From Bacteroidaceae bacterium (GTDB lineage Bacteria; Bacteroidota; Bacteroidia; Bacteroidales; Bacteroidaceae), in assembly GCA_017646665.1 (NCBI GenBank), contig JAGCMB010000033.1:62001-126000 (forward strand): a stretch of DNA of 64,000 nt, written 5' to 3'. Each line of letters starts with the position of its first letter. Positions within the stretch are counted from its first letter, which is position 1. Below are positions 9,701 to 17,300 of the stretch, one piece after another. The position numbers and the translations under genes are program-made. The notes below the pieces were generated by a model. The model ran no database searches. It was given only the letters and a program-made list of their open reading frames with translations, and was not told the origin of the DNA.

Positions 9701-9883
9701 GCCGTTATCGGTGGTCTTACAATCTCTACCATCATGACACTGCTTTACACACCTGTAATGTACTGTATATTTGGTAGCAACGGTATCAAGCGTAACCGCA
9801 AGAAACTGAGGAAGCAGCGCGAACTTGAGCAGTATTGGAGCGAGCACAAGAACGAGGAGATGCTAATCAACGCAAAGAAATAA
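6710..9883 (+). CDS. RND-family efflux transporter, inner membrane pump (AcrB-like)
   Basis: A 1057-residue proton-driven export pump with the usual twelve membrane segments and two large periplasmic loops. The proton-relay aspartates are present in TM4 (Asp399 and Asp400 in GNVVDDAIVVLEN), and the N-terminal motif is typical (KRPIMTALCFIAVVIFG). A run of six glycines near residue 665 lies in the second periplasmic loop. Its family resembles multidrug (HAE-1-like) pumps, but the substrate cannot be read from sequence. It is the fourth gene of the operon. A GC-rich hairpin separates it from the PG0541-type gene. Confidence 0.94.
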   Translation: MSAYESAVKRPIMTALCFIAVVIFGIFSYSKLPIDLMPDIETNTVMIITSYSGASSSDIENNVSRPLENTLNSVEHLKHITSNSKENISIITLEFEYGYDIDDLTNDVRDKLDMVTSVLPDGVGNPIIFKFSTDMIPIMMLSVKAKESLPALYKILDDNIASPLARIDGVGTVSITGAPKREINIYMQPEKMEAYNITVESVSSAIAAENRNIPGGNFDIGNNTYALRVEGEFKNPKEMLNIVVGSYNGANVYLKDVARLVDGTEERAQKTFTDGQNGALITIQKQSGGNSVEIANAVRAKLPELQKQLPSDVEIGIITDSSENIMLTVKALGETIAYALLFVMLVVFIFLGRWRATVIIGITIPFSLIASFIYLLITDGSLNIISLSCLSIAIGNVVDDAIVVLENITTHIERGSSPKSAAVHGTNEVAISVVASTLTMLAVFFPLTMITGMAGVLFKQLGWMMCTIMIVSTISALTLIPMMCSQMLKLKKKQSKFFKLFYTPIGRGLDKLDNWYAKRIDWAVRHRWTVLLLCFSVFIASLFTFPSIKSEFFPSQDSARAAATLELPIGTRVERAEEIGMQLTNLWMERYGKDMKACNFSVGQADDENAFASISSNGTHIINFNMAFVPLTERSIGLADICDQMRKDIKNFPEIARYNVKLGGGGGGMGGQSSASFEIYGYDFAITDSLAKQLAGRLSESELISQVNISRSDYQPEYQVDFDREKLAMHGLNLSTAATYLRNRFNGSLATYFREDGDEYDVKVRFEPESRTSISNIENVVLYSNNGTKVRIKDVGKVVQRELPPTIERKDRERIVKVDAVMAAGAALSDGVSYGMGIIDEMVIPSGYSIQVAGSYEDQMESNAEMGVLAILIIILVFIVMAAQFESLTYPFIIMFSVPFALSGVLLSLYITGTTMNIMSILGAIMLIGIVVKNGIVLIDYTMLLRGRGLGIIPATVRAARSRLRPILMTTLTTILGMVPLATSQGVGAEMWRPLGVAVIGGLTISTIMTLLYTPVMYCIFGSNGIKRNRKKLRKQRELEQYWSEHKNEEMLINAKK

Positions 9884-9895
9884 GATTTAATCATA

Positions 9896-9920
9896 TCCGG
9901 GGTGGAAGCCCCACCCCGGA
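9896..9920 (+). terminator. Hairpin between pump gene and PG0541-type gene
   Basis: Arms 9896-9905 (TCCGGGGTGG) and 9911-9920 pair perfectly over 10 bp with loop AAGCC. Only ATTTAAAAG follows, so it is probably a partial terminator or RNA-stability element inside the operon. Confidence 0.45.
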
Positions 9921-9940
9921 ATTTAAAAGAAAGAATATAT

Positions 9941-10234
9941 ATGAAAGGTGTATTTATTGCATTTGACCAAGCACACAAAGAGTCTGTCATCAACACTCTC
10001 GACCGCCTTAGCTGCCGTGGTTTCTCATTCATCGAGCAGTTGCAGGGACGCGGTAGCAAGACCGGTGAGCCACACTATGGCACACACGCTTGGGCATCAA
10101 TGAACTCAGGCATCATCACAATGGTCGATGATGCAATCGTTGACAAGCTGTTGGCTGCACTCAAGAAAATTGACGAGAATGCCGAGATGCTTGGTCTAAG
10201 AGCTTTTGTATGGAATATTGAGCAGTACTATTAA
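9941..10234 (+). CDS. PG0541-family transporter-associated protein (PII-like fold)
   Basis: A 97-residue soluble protein of the family found beside RND transporters in Bacteroidetes (named after Porphyromonas gingivalis PG0541) and resembling PII-like regulators. Key visible parts are the first strand MKGVFIAFDQAH, the loop region GRGSKTGEPHYGTHAWAS (about residues 36-53) and a last strand RAFVWNIEQYY. I chose the ATG at 9941, preceded by AAAAGAAAG, because the longer frame from 9902 starts inside the hairpin. It probably binds or modulates the pump, but the ligand is not known. Confidence 0.85.
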   Translation: MKGVFIAFDQAHKESVINTLDRLSCRGFSFIEQLQGRGSKTGEPHYGTHAWASMNSGIITMVDDAIVDKLLAALKKIDENAEMLGLRAFVWNIEQYY

Positions 10235-10253
10235 TCACTGCTACTTTACAAAT

Positions 10254-10293
10254 AAAATGTAGGTCTGCAAAATATTTTGCAGACCTACATTTT
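10254..10293. terminator. Bidirectional terminator between convergent genes
   Basis: A perfect 40-bp palindrome (arms 10254-10273 and 10274-10293) with A/T runs on both outer sides. It can end the efflux operon on the plus strand and the phosphatase-like gene on the minus strand. Confidence 0.85.
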
Positions 10294-10310
10294 TATAATA
10301 GAATTCCCCG

Positions 10311-11855
10311 TTATTCAAAAACTCTCAAGCAGTTGTCATTGGGACGGCGAACCCTCAATATACGCGCCATCTCTGTTGCAAGGATGTTTGCTGGGGTCAA
10401 TTTCTCCTCAACTGCATGTTCTACACCGGCTCCATAAATCATGACAGGGAACATAACCGGCGAACGGTAGAGCTGGCGTGACACCAGAAGTTCATCCTCG
10501 ACAAGCCTCCAGCCCGGCATAAGACGCAACCACAAGTCGCCCGAACCGACAGGATTATAACCATTCTTGGCAAATTGCAGCTCGGGGCTCAACATACCAC
10601 CAAGACGGTATATGGTAAAGACATCCTCAACCCCTTCGAGCGACTTGAGAAACTCCACAGCTTGTGACACAACAGCCATTTTATCGAGCTCCATTCTCTC
10701 AATCAACTTATTGTCCAAAAAGAGCTGTGTGCCATAAACACCTTCGATATAATCACCCTTACCGAATTTGGCACTTAAATAGACATTCAACAGAGCCTGT
10801 ACACGCTCGGAATATAATGTACCCGACGGGAGGCGGTAGCTACTACTTTCATCGCCATTCTCCATCACATATCCCGTTGAAGACAAAGAAACAACTACAT
10901 TTTCCAACCCATAGCGCTTATCCAATTCCGTGAACAATTGAGCGATGTTCCTATCAAGACGGGCATAAATATCTTGTACTTCAATAGGGCGATGCGACAT
11001 TGGTGCGCCATCATAATTACCGGCATAATATGTGAGTGCCAAACAATCGACAACATCATCATTGCCGACCTCGCTGTTATCAAGAAAAGCAAAAGCCATC
11101 TCGTTCACCTCGTCGTTTATACAAGCCGAGGTCTTGTATGTTATGATATTCTTCTTTCCATCGAATGAGTATGTAAATGCCGATGGCGCCTTTTCTCCAA
11201 AATTGTTGTACTCACTTGTACGGAACAGCGGCTCCCATTCACGTGGCTTGCCTTGGACAGCCTTATTCATATCGGCAGCCCACGAAGGATAAAGACCATA
11301 ATATGTTGAACTGCTCCAATAGCCGGCCATATTATTCTTCCATAGCACAACATCGGCAGCGTGACCACCGGCAAGTACAGCAGCATCGCCATCGGGGGCA
11401 ATTGAACAGACAATGGCATTACCACGTGTAGCGCGTTTGATTTCATCGGTTATGGTGATTGACTTCAACGACGCCGGTGACAAAGCCTCGTTTGAATACA
11501 GACCTTTGCAATTCTTATCCTCGACACAGTTCACCACACGCAAGGACTTACGGTCGAGCCATCGTTCAGCAACTATACCGCTGACATAAGGATTCGTTCC
11601 TGTGGAGAGTGTTGCCACAGCTGTTGCCCTGTCAATATTATCAAAAGCATAATATACGTTTTCATATACCTTTCCACCCGACATAAGACGTTTAAAGCCA
11701 CCCTCGCCGTAAAGGTTTTCAAATTCATACAGGAAATCGGTTCTCAACTGGTCTACTACAATGCTGACATACAGTTTCGGTGCAACGTTGTTACGTTGCG
11801 CGAAGAGTGAAGAAACACAACACAGGAGTGCTATTATACAATATTTAATTCGCAT
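10311..11855 (-). CDS. Alkaline-phosphatase-fold (PafA-like) secreted protein, probably catalytically dead
   Basis: The fold is that of PafA-type alkaline phosphatases: signal peptide (cleaved near residue 20, SLFAQ), first metal-binding strand VVDQLRTDFL (Asp35), and the nucleophile region ATAVATLSTGTNPY (Thr78 possible) with the following GIVAERW. The other metal ligands are gone. The strand usually reading STDYxGH here has Asn280 and Ala284, the ADHG motif is replaced by SSTG (Ser326, Thr327), and the later DTHVP is VMFP. So five of six zinc ligands are missing and ordinary hydrolysis is unlikely. It overlaps the end of the DUF4105 gene by 22 bp and follows it in one operon. It may bind a phospho-compound or act structurally. 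Confidence 0.85.
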   Translation of the reverse strand: MRIKYCIIALLCCVSSLFAQRNNVAPKLYVSIVVDQLRTDFLYEFENLYGEGGFKRLMSGGKVYENVYYAFDNIDRATAVATLSTGTNPYVSGIVAERWLDRKSLRVVNCVEDKNCKGLYSNEALSPASLKSITITDEIKRATRGNAIVCSIAPDGDAAVLAGGHAADVVLWKNNMAGYWSSSTYYGLYPSWAADMNKAVQGKPREWEPLFRTSEYNNFGEKAPSAFTYSFDGKKNIITYKTSACINDEVNEMAFAFLDNSEVGNDDVVDCLALTYYAGNYDGAPMSHRPIEVQDIYARLDRNIAQLFTELDKRYGLENVVVSLSSTGYVMENGDESSSYRLPSGTLYSERVQALLNVYLSAKFGKGDYIEGVYGTQLFLDNKLIERMELDKMAVVSQAVEFLKSLEGVEDVFTIYRLGGMLSPELQFAKNGYNPVGSGDLWLRLMPGWRLVEDELLVSRQLYRSPVMFPVMIYGAGVEHAVEEKLTPANILATEMARILRVRRPNDNCLRVFE

Positions 11856-13021
11856 ATATCATCTTTATAAATGTGGAACAATGAGCGCACGAGCAACGCT
11901 GCAGCGCAGAAATATATTGGTGTGGGATAGACTTGCAGGCCTAACAGAGCCGTCAACACAAACAGCACGACAAATGCAACCTGCGCCCAAGCTATTTTCA
12001 TTGATTTATGCTTTCTTATACGGTGGACATAAAGAGGCATAAGAATGAGAGCCAATGGGTTAAGCAACAGTATTAGCCAGTTTGGCTCAACAGCTGGATG
12101 CTCCGAGAAGAGAGCTAGGAAAAGCAACAATGCACCCGACAAGCCCTGCACAAGCATCAACAGCACATCAATACCCCAAAAAGTCTTGCGTTTGCGCAGT
12201 TCGCACAACATCACAATGAACGTTGCAAGCAACAAGAGAAGCGAAGCGTTGAAAGGAGTGAAGTTACTGCGTTCAGCCGTTTTCTTCTCCAGGGCAGGCA
12301 AAACTTTACTTTCACGTACCAGTTTGCGCTCCTTTCCATCGGCCGAAACGACATACAATCCATCAAGGACTTTCATATAATTGAGTGGAAGGAATTGCAG
12401 ACTCTCCAATGTAAGAGCCTCATCGACATCCGAGCCAAGCAGGACATTTATACCGAATGTATACCAAGGGTGCTGCAGTTCCGGAAAGTTCAAAGCATCG
12501 CGATAGGTCTGTCCTGACAGGGTATCGCCTTTGTAAACGACATCGCCGCTTGCAGCAAGCAGCTCAAGCAACTTGTCACGTACTTTCGTTGTACAATTAT
12601 TGTCAAGATAACGGTAACGGTAGACCCTGTTCTCGGGTTCCAGATTCAGTGTCAGCACCTCAAACAGTGATTGAGCCTCTTCATCTGTCAAATCCAGCAC
12701 CTGCTCTACAACGTCGGAACCACGTAGCGCATATTCGGGGAAAAAACGGCTGGCATGTGTGACGCCGACCATATAATCTGTTTCGCCAAGCACAAAACGC
12801 CATCCGAAATTTGGAGTACTGAAGTCGAAACAGCCGTAATTGAAAACTATATCTATTTTTTTAGATGTGTCACAGTAACGTAACGCAGTATGTCCATAAA
12901 GGGCATAGACCTCTTCGCCAGGCGAACAGGTGAGGACGCTGACTCTAACCTCGGAGCACACAGCCGGCACTGAGAGCAGAGAGAGCAAACAGATGAGAAA
13001 AAGACGTTTGATTATATTCAT
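11834..13021 (-). CDS. DUF4105 (Lnb N-terminal-like) protein with five membrane helices
   Basis: A secreted or membrane protein of 395 residues. After the signal peptide comes a periplasmic DUF4105 domain (about residues 25-200) with typical motifs YALYGHTALRY, FNYGCFDF and YLDNNCTTKVRD, which carry a His/Cys set reminiscent of NlpC/P60-type hydrolases. The C-terminal half holds about five hydrophobic helices (residues 260-385). I set the start at 13021 because the promoter at 13049-13079 lies inside the longer frame that begins at 13084. The phosphatase-fold gene overlaps its end by 22 bp. Its enzymatic role is not established. Confidence 0.8.
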   Translation of the reverse strand: MNIIKRLFLICLLSLLSVPAVCSEVRVSVLTCSPGEEVYALYGHTALRYCDTSKKIDIVFNYGCFDFSTPNFGWRFVLGETDYMVGVTHASRFFPEYALRGSDVVEQVLDLTDEEAQSLFEVLTLNLEPENRVYRYRYLDNNCTTKVRDKLLELLAASGDVVYKGDTLSGQTYRDALNFPELQHPWYTFGINVLLGSDVDEALTLESLQFLPLNYMKVLDGLYVVSADGKERKLVRESKVLPALEKKTAERSNFTPFNASLLLLLATFIVMLCELRKRKTFWGIDVLLMLVQGLSGALLLFLALFSEHPAVEPNWLILLLNPLALILMPLYVHRIRKHKSMKIAWAQVAFVVLFVLTALLGLQVYPTPIYFCAAALLVRSLFHIYKDDICELNIV

Positions 13022-13048
13022 AAAAGAGTGTTTACCTTTATTATTTTG

Positions 13049-13079
13049 CAAATATAGTGAAAGGCAAGCGATGAACAAA
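13049..13079 (-). promoter_or_regulatory. Promoter of the DUF4105/phosphatase-fold operon
   Basis: Reading the minus strand, TTTG (13079-13076), 19 bp, TATATTTG (13056-13049) fits the Bacteroidetes consensus. Transcription would start near 13041, 20 bases before the ATG at 13021. Confidence 0.55.
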
Positions 13080-13263
13080 ACCAAACTAATATAGTTTGAG
13101 TTTTTTAATCAGAGCCACACTCGCACCCCGGTCAAATTCAACAATTCAGCACCTGTACAGCCACGCGACCACCACAATGTTATAATTACACACAAAACCG
13201 CATATTTATAAACCAAATGCAATATATTCAAACAAATTATTTAAAAATATGAATTATTTACAG

Positions 13264-13271
13264 TATCTTTG
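13264..13271 (+). promoter_or_regulatory. -7 element upstream of coaX
   Basis: TATCTTTG at 13264-13271 matches the -7 consensus, but no TTG lies at the right distance upstream. If used, the leader before the TTG start at 13295 would be under 20 bases. Confidence 0.4.
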
Positions 13272-13294
13272 CAAACAATTTAACAGCAACTATA

Positions 13295-14023
13295 TTGAAT
13301 CTCATTATTGACATAGGGAACAACAGCGCAAAGTTTTATCTTTTTAAAGGAGAACAGATAATCCTTCACACAAGAAAAAACAATTCGTCTTTCGAAATAA
13401 TGGATGAATGGAGCAGATTGTATGATATAGAAAAGGCCATTGTTTCTTCGGTTATTGAAGAAGGACCGGAATTATCATCTGCGATTTCAAAGTTACAGTG
13501 CCCTGTCGTGCGATTCAACAATAGTATGCAATTGCCACTTGAAATAAATTACAGAACCCCCGACACTTTGGGAAGCGACAGGGTTGCCGCAGCCGTTGGA
13601 GCCTGGAACGAAGCCCCCGGACGCAATATACTTGTCATAGATGCCGGAACTGCCATAACGGTAGACTTCATAAGCAAAGACGGCAAATACAACGGTGGCA
13701 ACATTGCACCTGGAATAAAGATGCGCCTTAGGGCACTGCACGAATTCACCAACCGACTGCCGATTGTGGATAAGGAGGGAGAAATTCCATCAATAGGCTA
13801 CGACACAGAAACAGCCATAAGAAGTGGAGTGATAAACGGCATTTGCCACGAAATTGATGGATATATAAACGAATTTAAACAAAAATTTTGCGATGTTTTG
13901 GTTTTTTTAACGGGCGGCGACGAAAAACCTTTGAAAAATCGCATAAAAAATTGCATCTTTGCAGACAAATACCTAGTTGCCAAAGGACTTAATCGAATTT
14001 TAAGAGATTATGACAATAAATAA
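13295..14023 (+). CDS. coaX: Type III pantothenate kinase
   Basis: Catalyses the first step of coenzyme A synthesis, ATP-dependent phosphorylation of pantothenate. All CoaX motifs are visible: phosphate-binding DIGNNSAKF near the N-terminus, TPDTLGSDR (about residue 87), DAGTAITVDF (about 113) and GGNIAPGIKM (about 135). The length of 242 residues is normal. The start is TTG at 13295, because the family begins directly with the LIIDIGN strand and no ATG fits. It overlaps the next gene by 14 bp and heads an envelope operon. Confidence 0.95.
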   Translation: MNLIIDIGNNSAKFYLFKGEQIILHTRKNNSSFEIMDEWSRLYDIEKAIVSSVIEEGPELSSAISKLQCPVVRFNNSMQLPLEINYRTPDTLGSDRVAAAVGAWNEAPGRNILVIDAGTAITVDFISKDGKYNGGNIAPGIKMRLRALHEFTNRLPIVDKEGEIPSIGYDTETAIRSGVINGICHEIDGYINEFKQKFCDVLVFLTGGDEKPLKNRIKNCIFADKYLVAKGLNRILRDYDNK

Positions 14024-15281
14024 AAAGATATTCGCAATACTGATGATTTTGTTTTCCGTTATCGGTGTATCGGCCGACAATGGAATAAATTCTCCATACT
14101 CACGCTATGGCTTAGGAATACTTTCCGACCAGAGTCTGGGCATCAACAGACAAATGGGCGGCCTTGGCTATGCGTTGAGAAGCCATCGTTTCATCAACGT
14201 GCAGAACCCGGCATCGTTCTCCGAGGCAGACACACTTACAATGCTTTTTGAAGCCGGTTTCTCAATGCAGAACGTCAACTTCAAGGAGGGCAACAAGCGC
14301 ATAAATGCAAGAAACGCGAGCTTCGACTACATTGCAATCCAATTCCGTATATGCAAGAACCTTGGTTTGTCAGCCGGTTTCCTACCCTACTCAAATGTAG
14401 GTTATTCGTTCAGCACGACATCATCACCGGGAACAAATGAGGTACACTCAGAAACATATAGCGGCGAAGGTGGAATTTACCAACCCTACATCGGTCTCGG
14501 ATGGAAACCCTTCTCTTGGTTTGCTGTCGGCGCAATGGGTTCATACATTTATGGCGATATAACACATCAGGTGATATCGGAGTTCACAAACAGCACAAAC
14601 CGTTCCAAGGTATACAATGCTACAATAAAGAACTACAAGGTTGACTTCGGTATGCAGTTTATGGCAAAACTGGCAGCAAAACACCATCTGACAATTGGAG
14701 CCACATACTCATTGGGACACAACTTGAATGCCGATGCCACACTCACCAGCACCACATCGGGAGCAAGTGAGAAAAAAGACATTTCGGGCGGTTTCAGGTT
14801 ACCACACACATTTGGTGGAGGTTTGGCATACAAATACAACGACCGGTGGACAGTTGGAGTTGACTACACATACCAGCAATGGAACTCGTCAACGTTTTTT
14901 GATGGAAAGAGCAGCAACGCCGATGATAGAATAAGCGTAGGTACCGACAGAAGCAAAATCTCATTGGGAGCAGAATATTCACCCAATGAAATTTCCAAAA
15001 ATCTGTTCAAGATGATGAGCTACAGAGCTGGCGTACATTACGCTCAACCATACACAAAAATAAACGGAAAGGCAGGTTGCGACGAATATGGTGTAAGCGC
15101 AGGTGTATCAATTCCCTTCTACAACAATAATAACAGCTACAGCCACGCGACACTGCACATTTCGGGACAGTTCATACATCTGGAGCCACGCTCGGCAGGA
15201 ATGATTACCGAGAACTATCTTAGAATAAACATCGGAATCACATTCAACGAAAGCTGGTTCATGAAATTGAGAGTAAGATAA
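14010..15281 (+). CDS. Outer membrane beta-barrel protein (OmpP1/FadL-like), 423 aa
   Basis: A Bacteroidetes outer membrane protein with a signal peptide (cleaved near residue 22, GVSADNG), the NSPYSRYGLG opening typical of these proteins, and alternating amphipathic strands to a terminal MKLRVR. The general fold resembles FadL/OmpP1 transporters of hydrophobic compounds, but it is distant and the substrate is unknown. It overlaps coaX by 14 bp and is followed 32 bp later by the TPR gene. The position next to lptC suggests a part in outer membrane upkeep. Confidence 0.8.
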   Translation: MTINKKIFAILMILFSVIGVSADNGINSPYSRYGLGILSDQSLGINRQMGGLGYALRSHRFINVQNPASFSEADTLTMLFEAGFSMQNVNFKEGNKRINARNASFDYIAIQFRICKNLGLSAGFLPYSNVGYSFSTTSSPGTNEVHSETYSGEGGIYQPYIGLGWKPFSWFAVGAMGSYIYGDITHQVISEFTNSTNRSKVYNATIKNYKVDFGMQFMAKLAAKHHLTIGATYSLGHNLNADATLTSTTSGASEKKDISGGFRLPHTFGGGLAYKYNDRWTVGVDYTYQQWNSSTFFDGKSSNADDRISVGTDRSKISLGAEYSPNEISKNLFKMMSYRAGVHYAQPYTKINGKAGCDEYGVSAGVSIPFYNNNNSYSHATLHISGQFIHLEPRSAGMITENYLRINIGITFNESWFMKLRVR

Positions 15282-15313
15282 TAGGATAAATAAAATATTA
15301 GACGACAAAAGAA

Positions 15314-16735
15314 ATGAAAAAATTATTATTGGCATTCATTGCACTTGCTGCAATTACCGTTAACGCCCAGAATGGCGTTAGCAACCCCAACCGTTTCGGT
15401 CAGGGAGAAGATAGTATACGATGCATCCAGAGCATCAGTATTATGAATACAAACGTAAAGAACAAGGAATACAAAATTGCATACGATTCTTGGAAAGTGC
15501 TTTTCGACGAGTTTCCTGTTGCGCGTGTCGACACATATACCAACGGTATCAAAATCCTTAACGAGTTCATCGCAAAAGAGAGCGACCCACAAAAGAAGGC
15601 CGAATATCTTCAGGAGCTTATGTCTGTTTACGACCAGCAGATCAAGTACCTCGACCTTTTGCAGGCGATAACAAAGACCAAATTGTCAGAAGGTCAGATT
15701 TTGGGTAGAAAGGTTCTTGACTATATCAAGTACAACAAAGAGGCTTCTGTTGAGGAGGTATACGCAATGCTCGCAAAATCAGTTGAATTGGAGCAGGGAC
15801 AGTCTGAGTACGTAATCACCGAGCTGTTCATGAAGTACTCTGCACTCAAGTACAAGAGCGACAAGAACCACGGCGAGCAAATCATCGAGGACTACCTCAA
15901 CGCATCGGTATACATTGTTGACGTACTCGACAAGTACCACGACAACATTGAGAAGTGCTTGCAGGAATATAAGGAAGAGGGCGATCCCAAGGATAGCATC
16001 AATGCCGGCAAGTACAGCAAGATGATTGACGCTTCACGTGTTGCAAAGAGCAACATTGATGCATACTTTATCAATAGCGGTGCTGCGTCTTGCGAGGATT
16101 TGGATAGAATCTACGCACCTGCCATTGAGGCAAACAAGGACAATATCGAGTACCTTAACAAGGTCATCTCTGTAATGGCAATGTTGAAGTGTACCAACCA
16201 GGACGCATATCTTGCAGCATCTGAGTATGCGCTTGCCATTGCTCCGACATCAAAAGCTGCTATGGGTTGCGGTTACCGTTACTTCAAGAGAGGCGAAATT
16301 GACAAGGCTATGGAGCTCTTTGACATGGCCATTGAGTACGAGAGCAGTGTTACCAACAAGTCTGAGCTCTGCTACAAGGTTGCAGATATCTACTACAACC
16401 TCAACAAGTATGGTAAGGCACGTTCATACGCACAGAAGGCACTTTCACTCAACTCAAAATATGGTGCTCCACACATTGTCATTGCACAGTGTTATGCCGC
16501 AACATCAAACTGGAGTGACGACAACACCTTGAACAACTGTACATACTACTTGTGCATCGACCGTCTTGAGCGTGCAAAGAGCGTTGACCCATCAATCAAG
16601 CGCGAGGCTGACAAGCTCATTGCAACATACAAGAAGTACACACCTTCAAACGAGGAGTTGTTCATGAAGGGCTACAAGGTTGGCGAAAAGGTAACCATTG
16701 GTGGTTGGATAAATGAGACAACTACTATACGCTAA
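15314..16735 (+). CDS. Secreted TPR-repeat protein, 473 aa
   Basis: Signal peptide (MKKLLLAFIALAAITVNAQ) followed by helical tetratricopeptide-type repeats, clearest at residues 310-400 (AAMGCGYRYFKRGEIDKAME, then AYQ-like repeats such as YGKARSYAQKALSLN). It is probably periplasmic and mediates protein contacts. A clear ribosome site is missing, but the ATG is the only sensible start before the signal peptide. It overlaps lptC by 23 bp, which suggests coupled translation. No specific function can be assigned. Confidence 0.8.
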   Translation: MKKLLLAFIALAAITVNAQNGVSNPNRFGQGEDSIRCIQSISIMNTNVKNKEYKIAYDSWKVLFDEFPVARVDTYTNGIKILNEFIAKESDPQKKAEYLQELMSVYDQQIKYLDLLQAITKTKLSEGQILGRKVLDYIKYNKEASVEEVYAMLAKSVELEQGQSEYVITELFMKYSALKYKSDKNHGEQIIEDYLNASVYIVDVLDKYHDNIEKCLQEYKEEGDPKDSINAGKYSKMIDASRVAKSNIDAYFINSGAASCEDLDRIYAPAIEANKDNIEYLNKVISVMAMLKCTNQDAYLAASEYALAIAPTSKAAMGCGYRYFKRGEIDKAMELFDMAIEYESSVTNKSELCYKVADIYYNLNKYGKARSYAQKALSLNSKYGAPHIVIAQCYAATSNWSDDNTLNNCTYYLCIDRLERAKSVDPSIKREADKLIATYKKYTPSNEELFMKGYKVGEKVTIGGWINETTTIR

Positions 16736-17297
16736 TATTTGCAGAATCTTATTCCGTACAACAACTGCCATAACGGCAGTTGTTGTACTGATTTTTCTGT
16801 TTTCGTGTCAGGAAAACAAGCGAGGCACCGTACCTGCTTTCGAAAATCCGGACTCTGTCGCTATCATGAGCACATACGGAGTGAGTACCGCCATCAGCGA
16901 TTCAGGACATATAAGATACAGGATAAATGCCGAAGAGTGGATTGTGTACAGTAAGCGCAAACCACCATATTGGGCTTTCGAGAAGGGACTTCATCTTGAA
17001 AAATATGACACGTTGATGAACATTGAAGCAACCATAACCTGTGATACAGCATACTATTTCAACGAAATGCAACTATGGAAGCTCATTGGCAACATCAACA
17101 TGACCAACCCCCAAAACCAACGTTTCTATACCGACCTGCTCTTTTGGGACCAAGAGGAAAAGCTCATATACTCCGATGCCTACATCAGGGTTGAGCAAGA
17201 AGACCAGATAACAGAGGGTGTTGGATTTTCGTCAAACCAGGACCTTTCAGTCTGGCAAATTAGGAATACAAAAGGAATATACACTGTCGATAAGTAA
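16713..17297 (+). CDS. lptC: LPS export periplasmic protein LptC
   Basis: A 194-residue bitopic or lipid-anchored protein that passes lipopolysaccharide from LptBFG to LptA. One N-terminal hydrophobic segment ends in a lipobox-like LFSC (Cys32), followed by the LptC beta-jellyroll with YGVSTAISDSGHIRYRINAE and a late AYIRVEQEDQITEGVGF stretch as in other Bacteroidetes LptC proteins. It overlaps the TPR gene and lies 3 bp ahead of the CNNM/CBS gene, the usual context in this phylum. Confidence 0.85.
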   Translation: MRQLLYANICRILFRTTTAITAVVVLIFLFSCQENKRGTVPAFENPDSVAIMSTYGVSTAISDSGHIRYRINAEEWIVYSKRKPPYWAFEKGLHLEKYDTLMNIEATITCDTAYYFNEMQLWKLIGNINMTNPQNQRFYTDLLFWDQEEKLIYSDAYIRVEQEDQITEGVGFSSNQDLSVWQIRNTKGIYTVDK

Positions 17298-17300
17298 TAT

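Noticed and set aside
9902-9940. Longer N-terminus for the PG0541-type protein
   Set aside because: It would start within the hairpin and lacks a ribosome site; the family starts at the MKGVFIAF strand.
13022-13084. Extended start of the DUF4105 gene
   Set aside because: The consensus promoter lies inside it, and the signal peptide begins at 13021.
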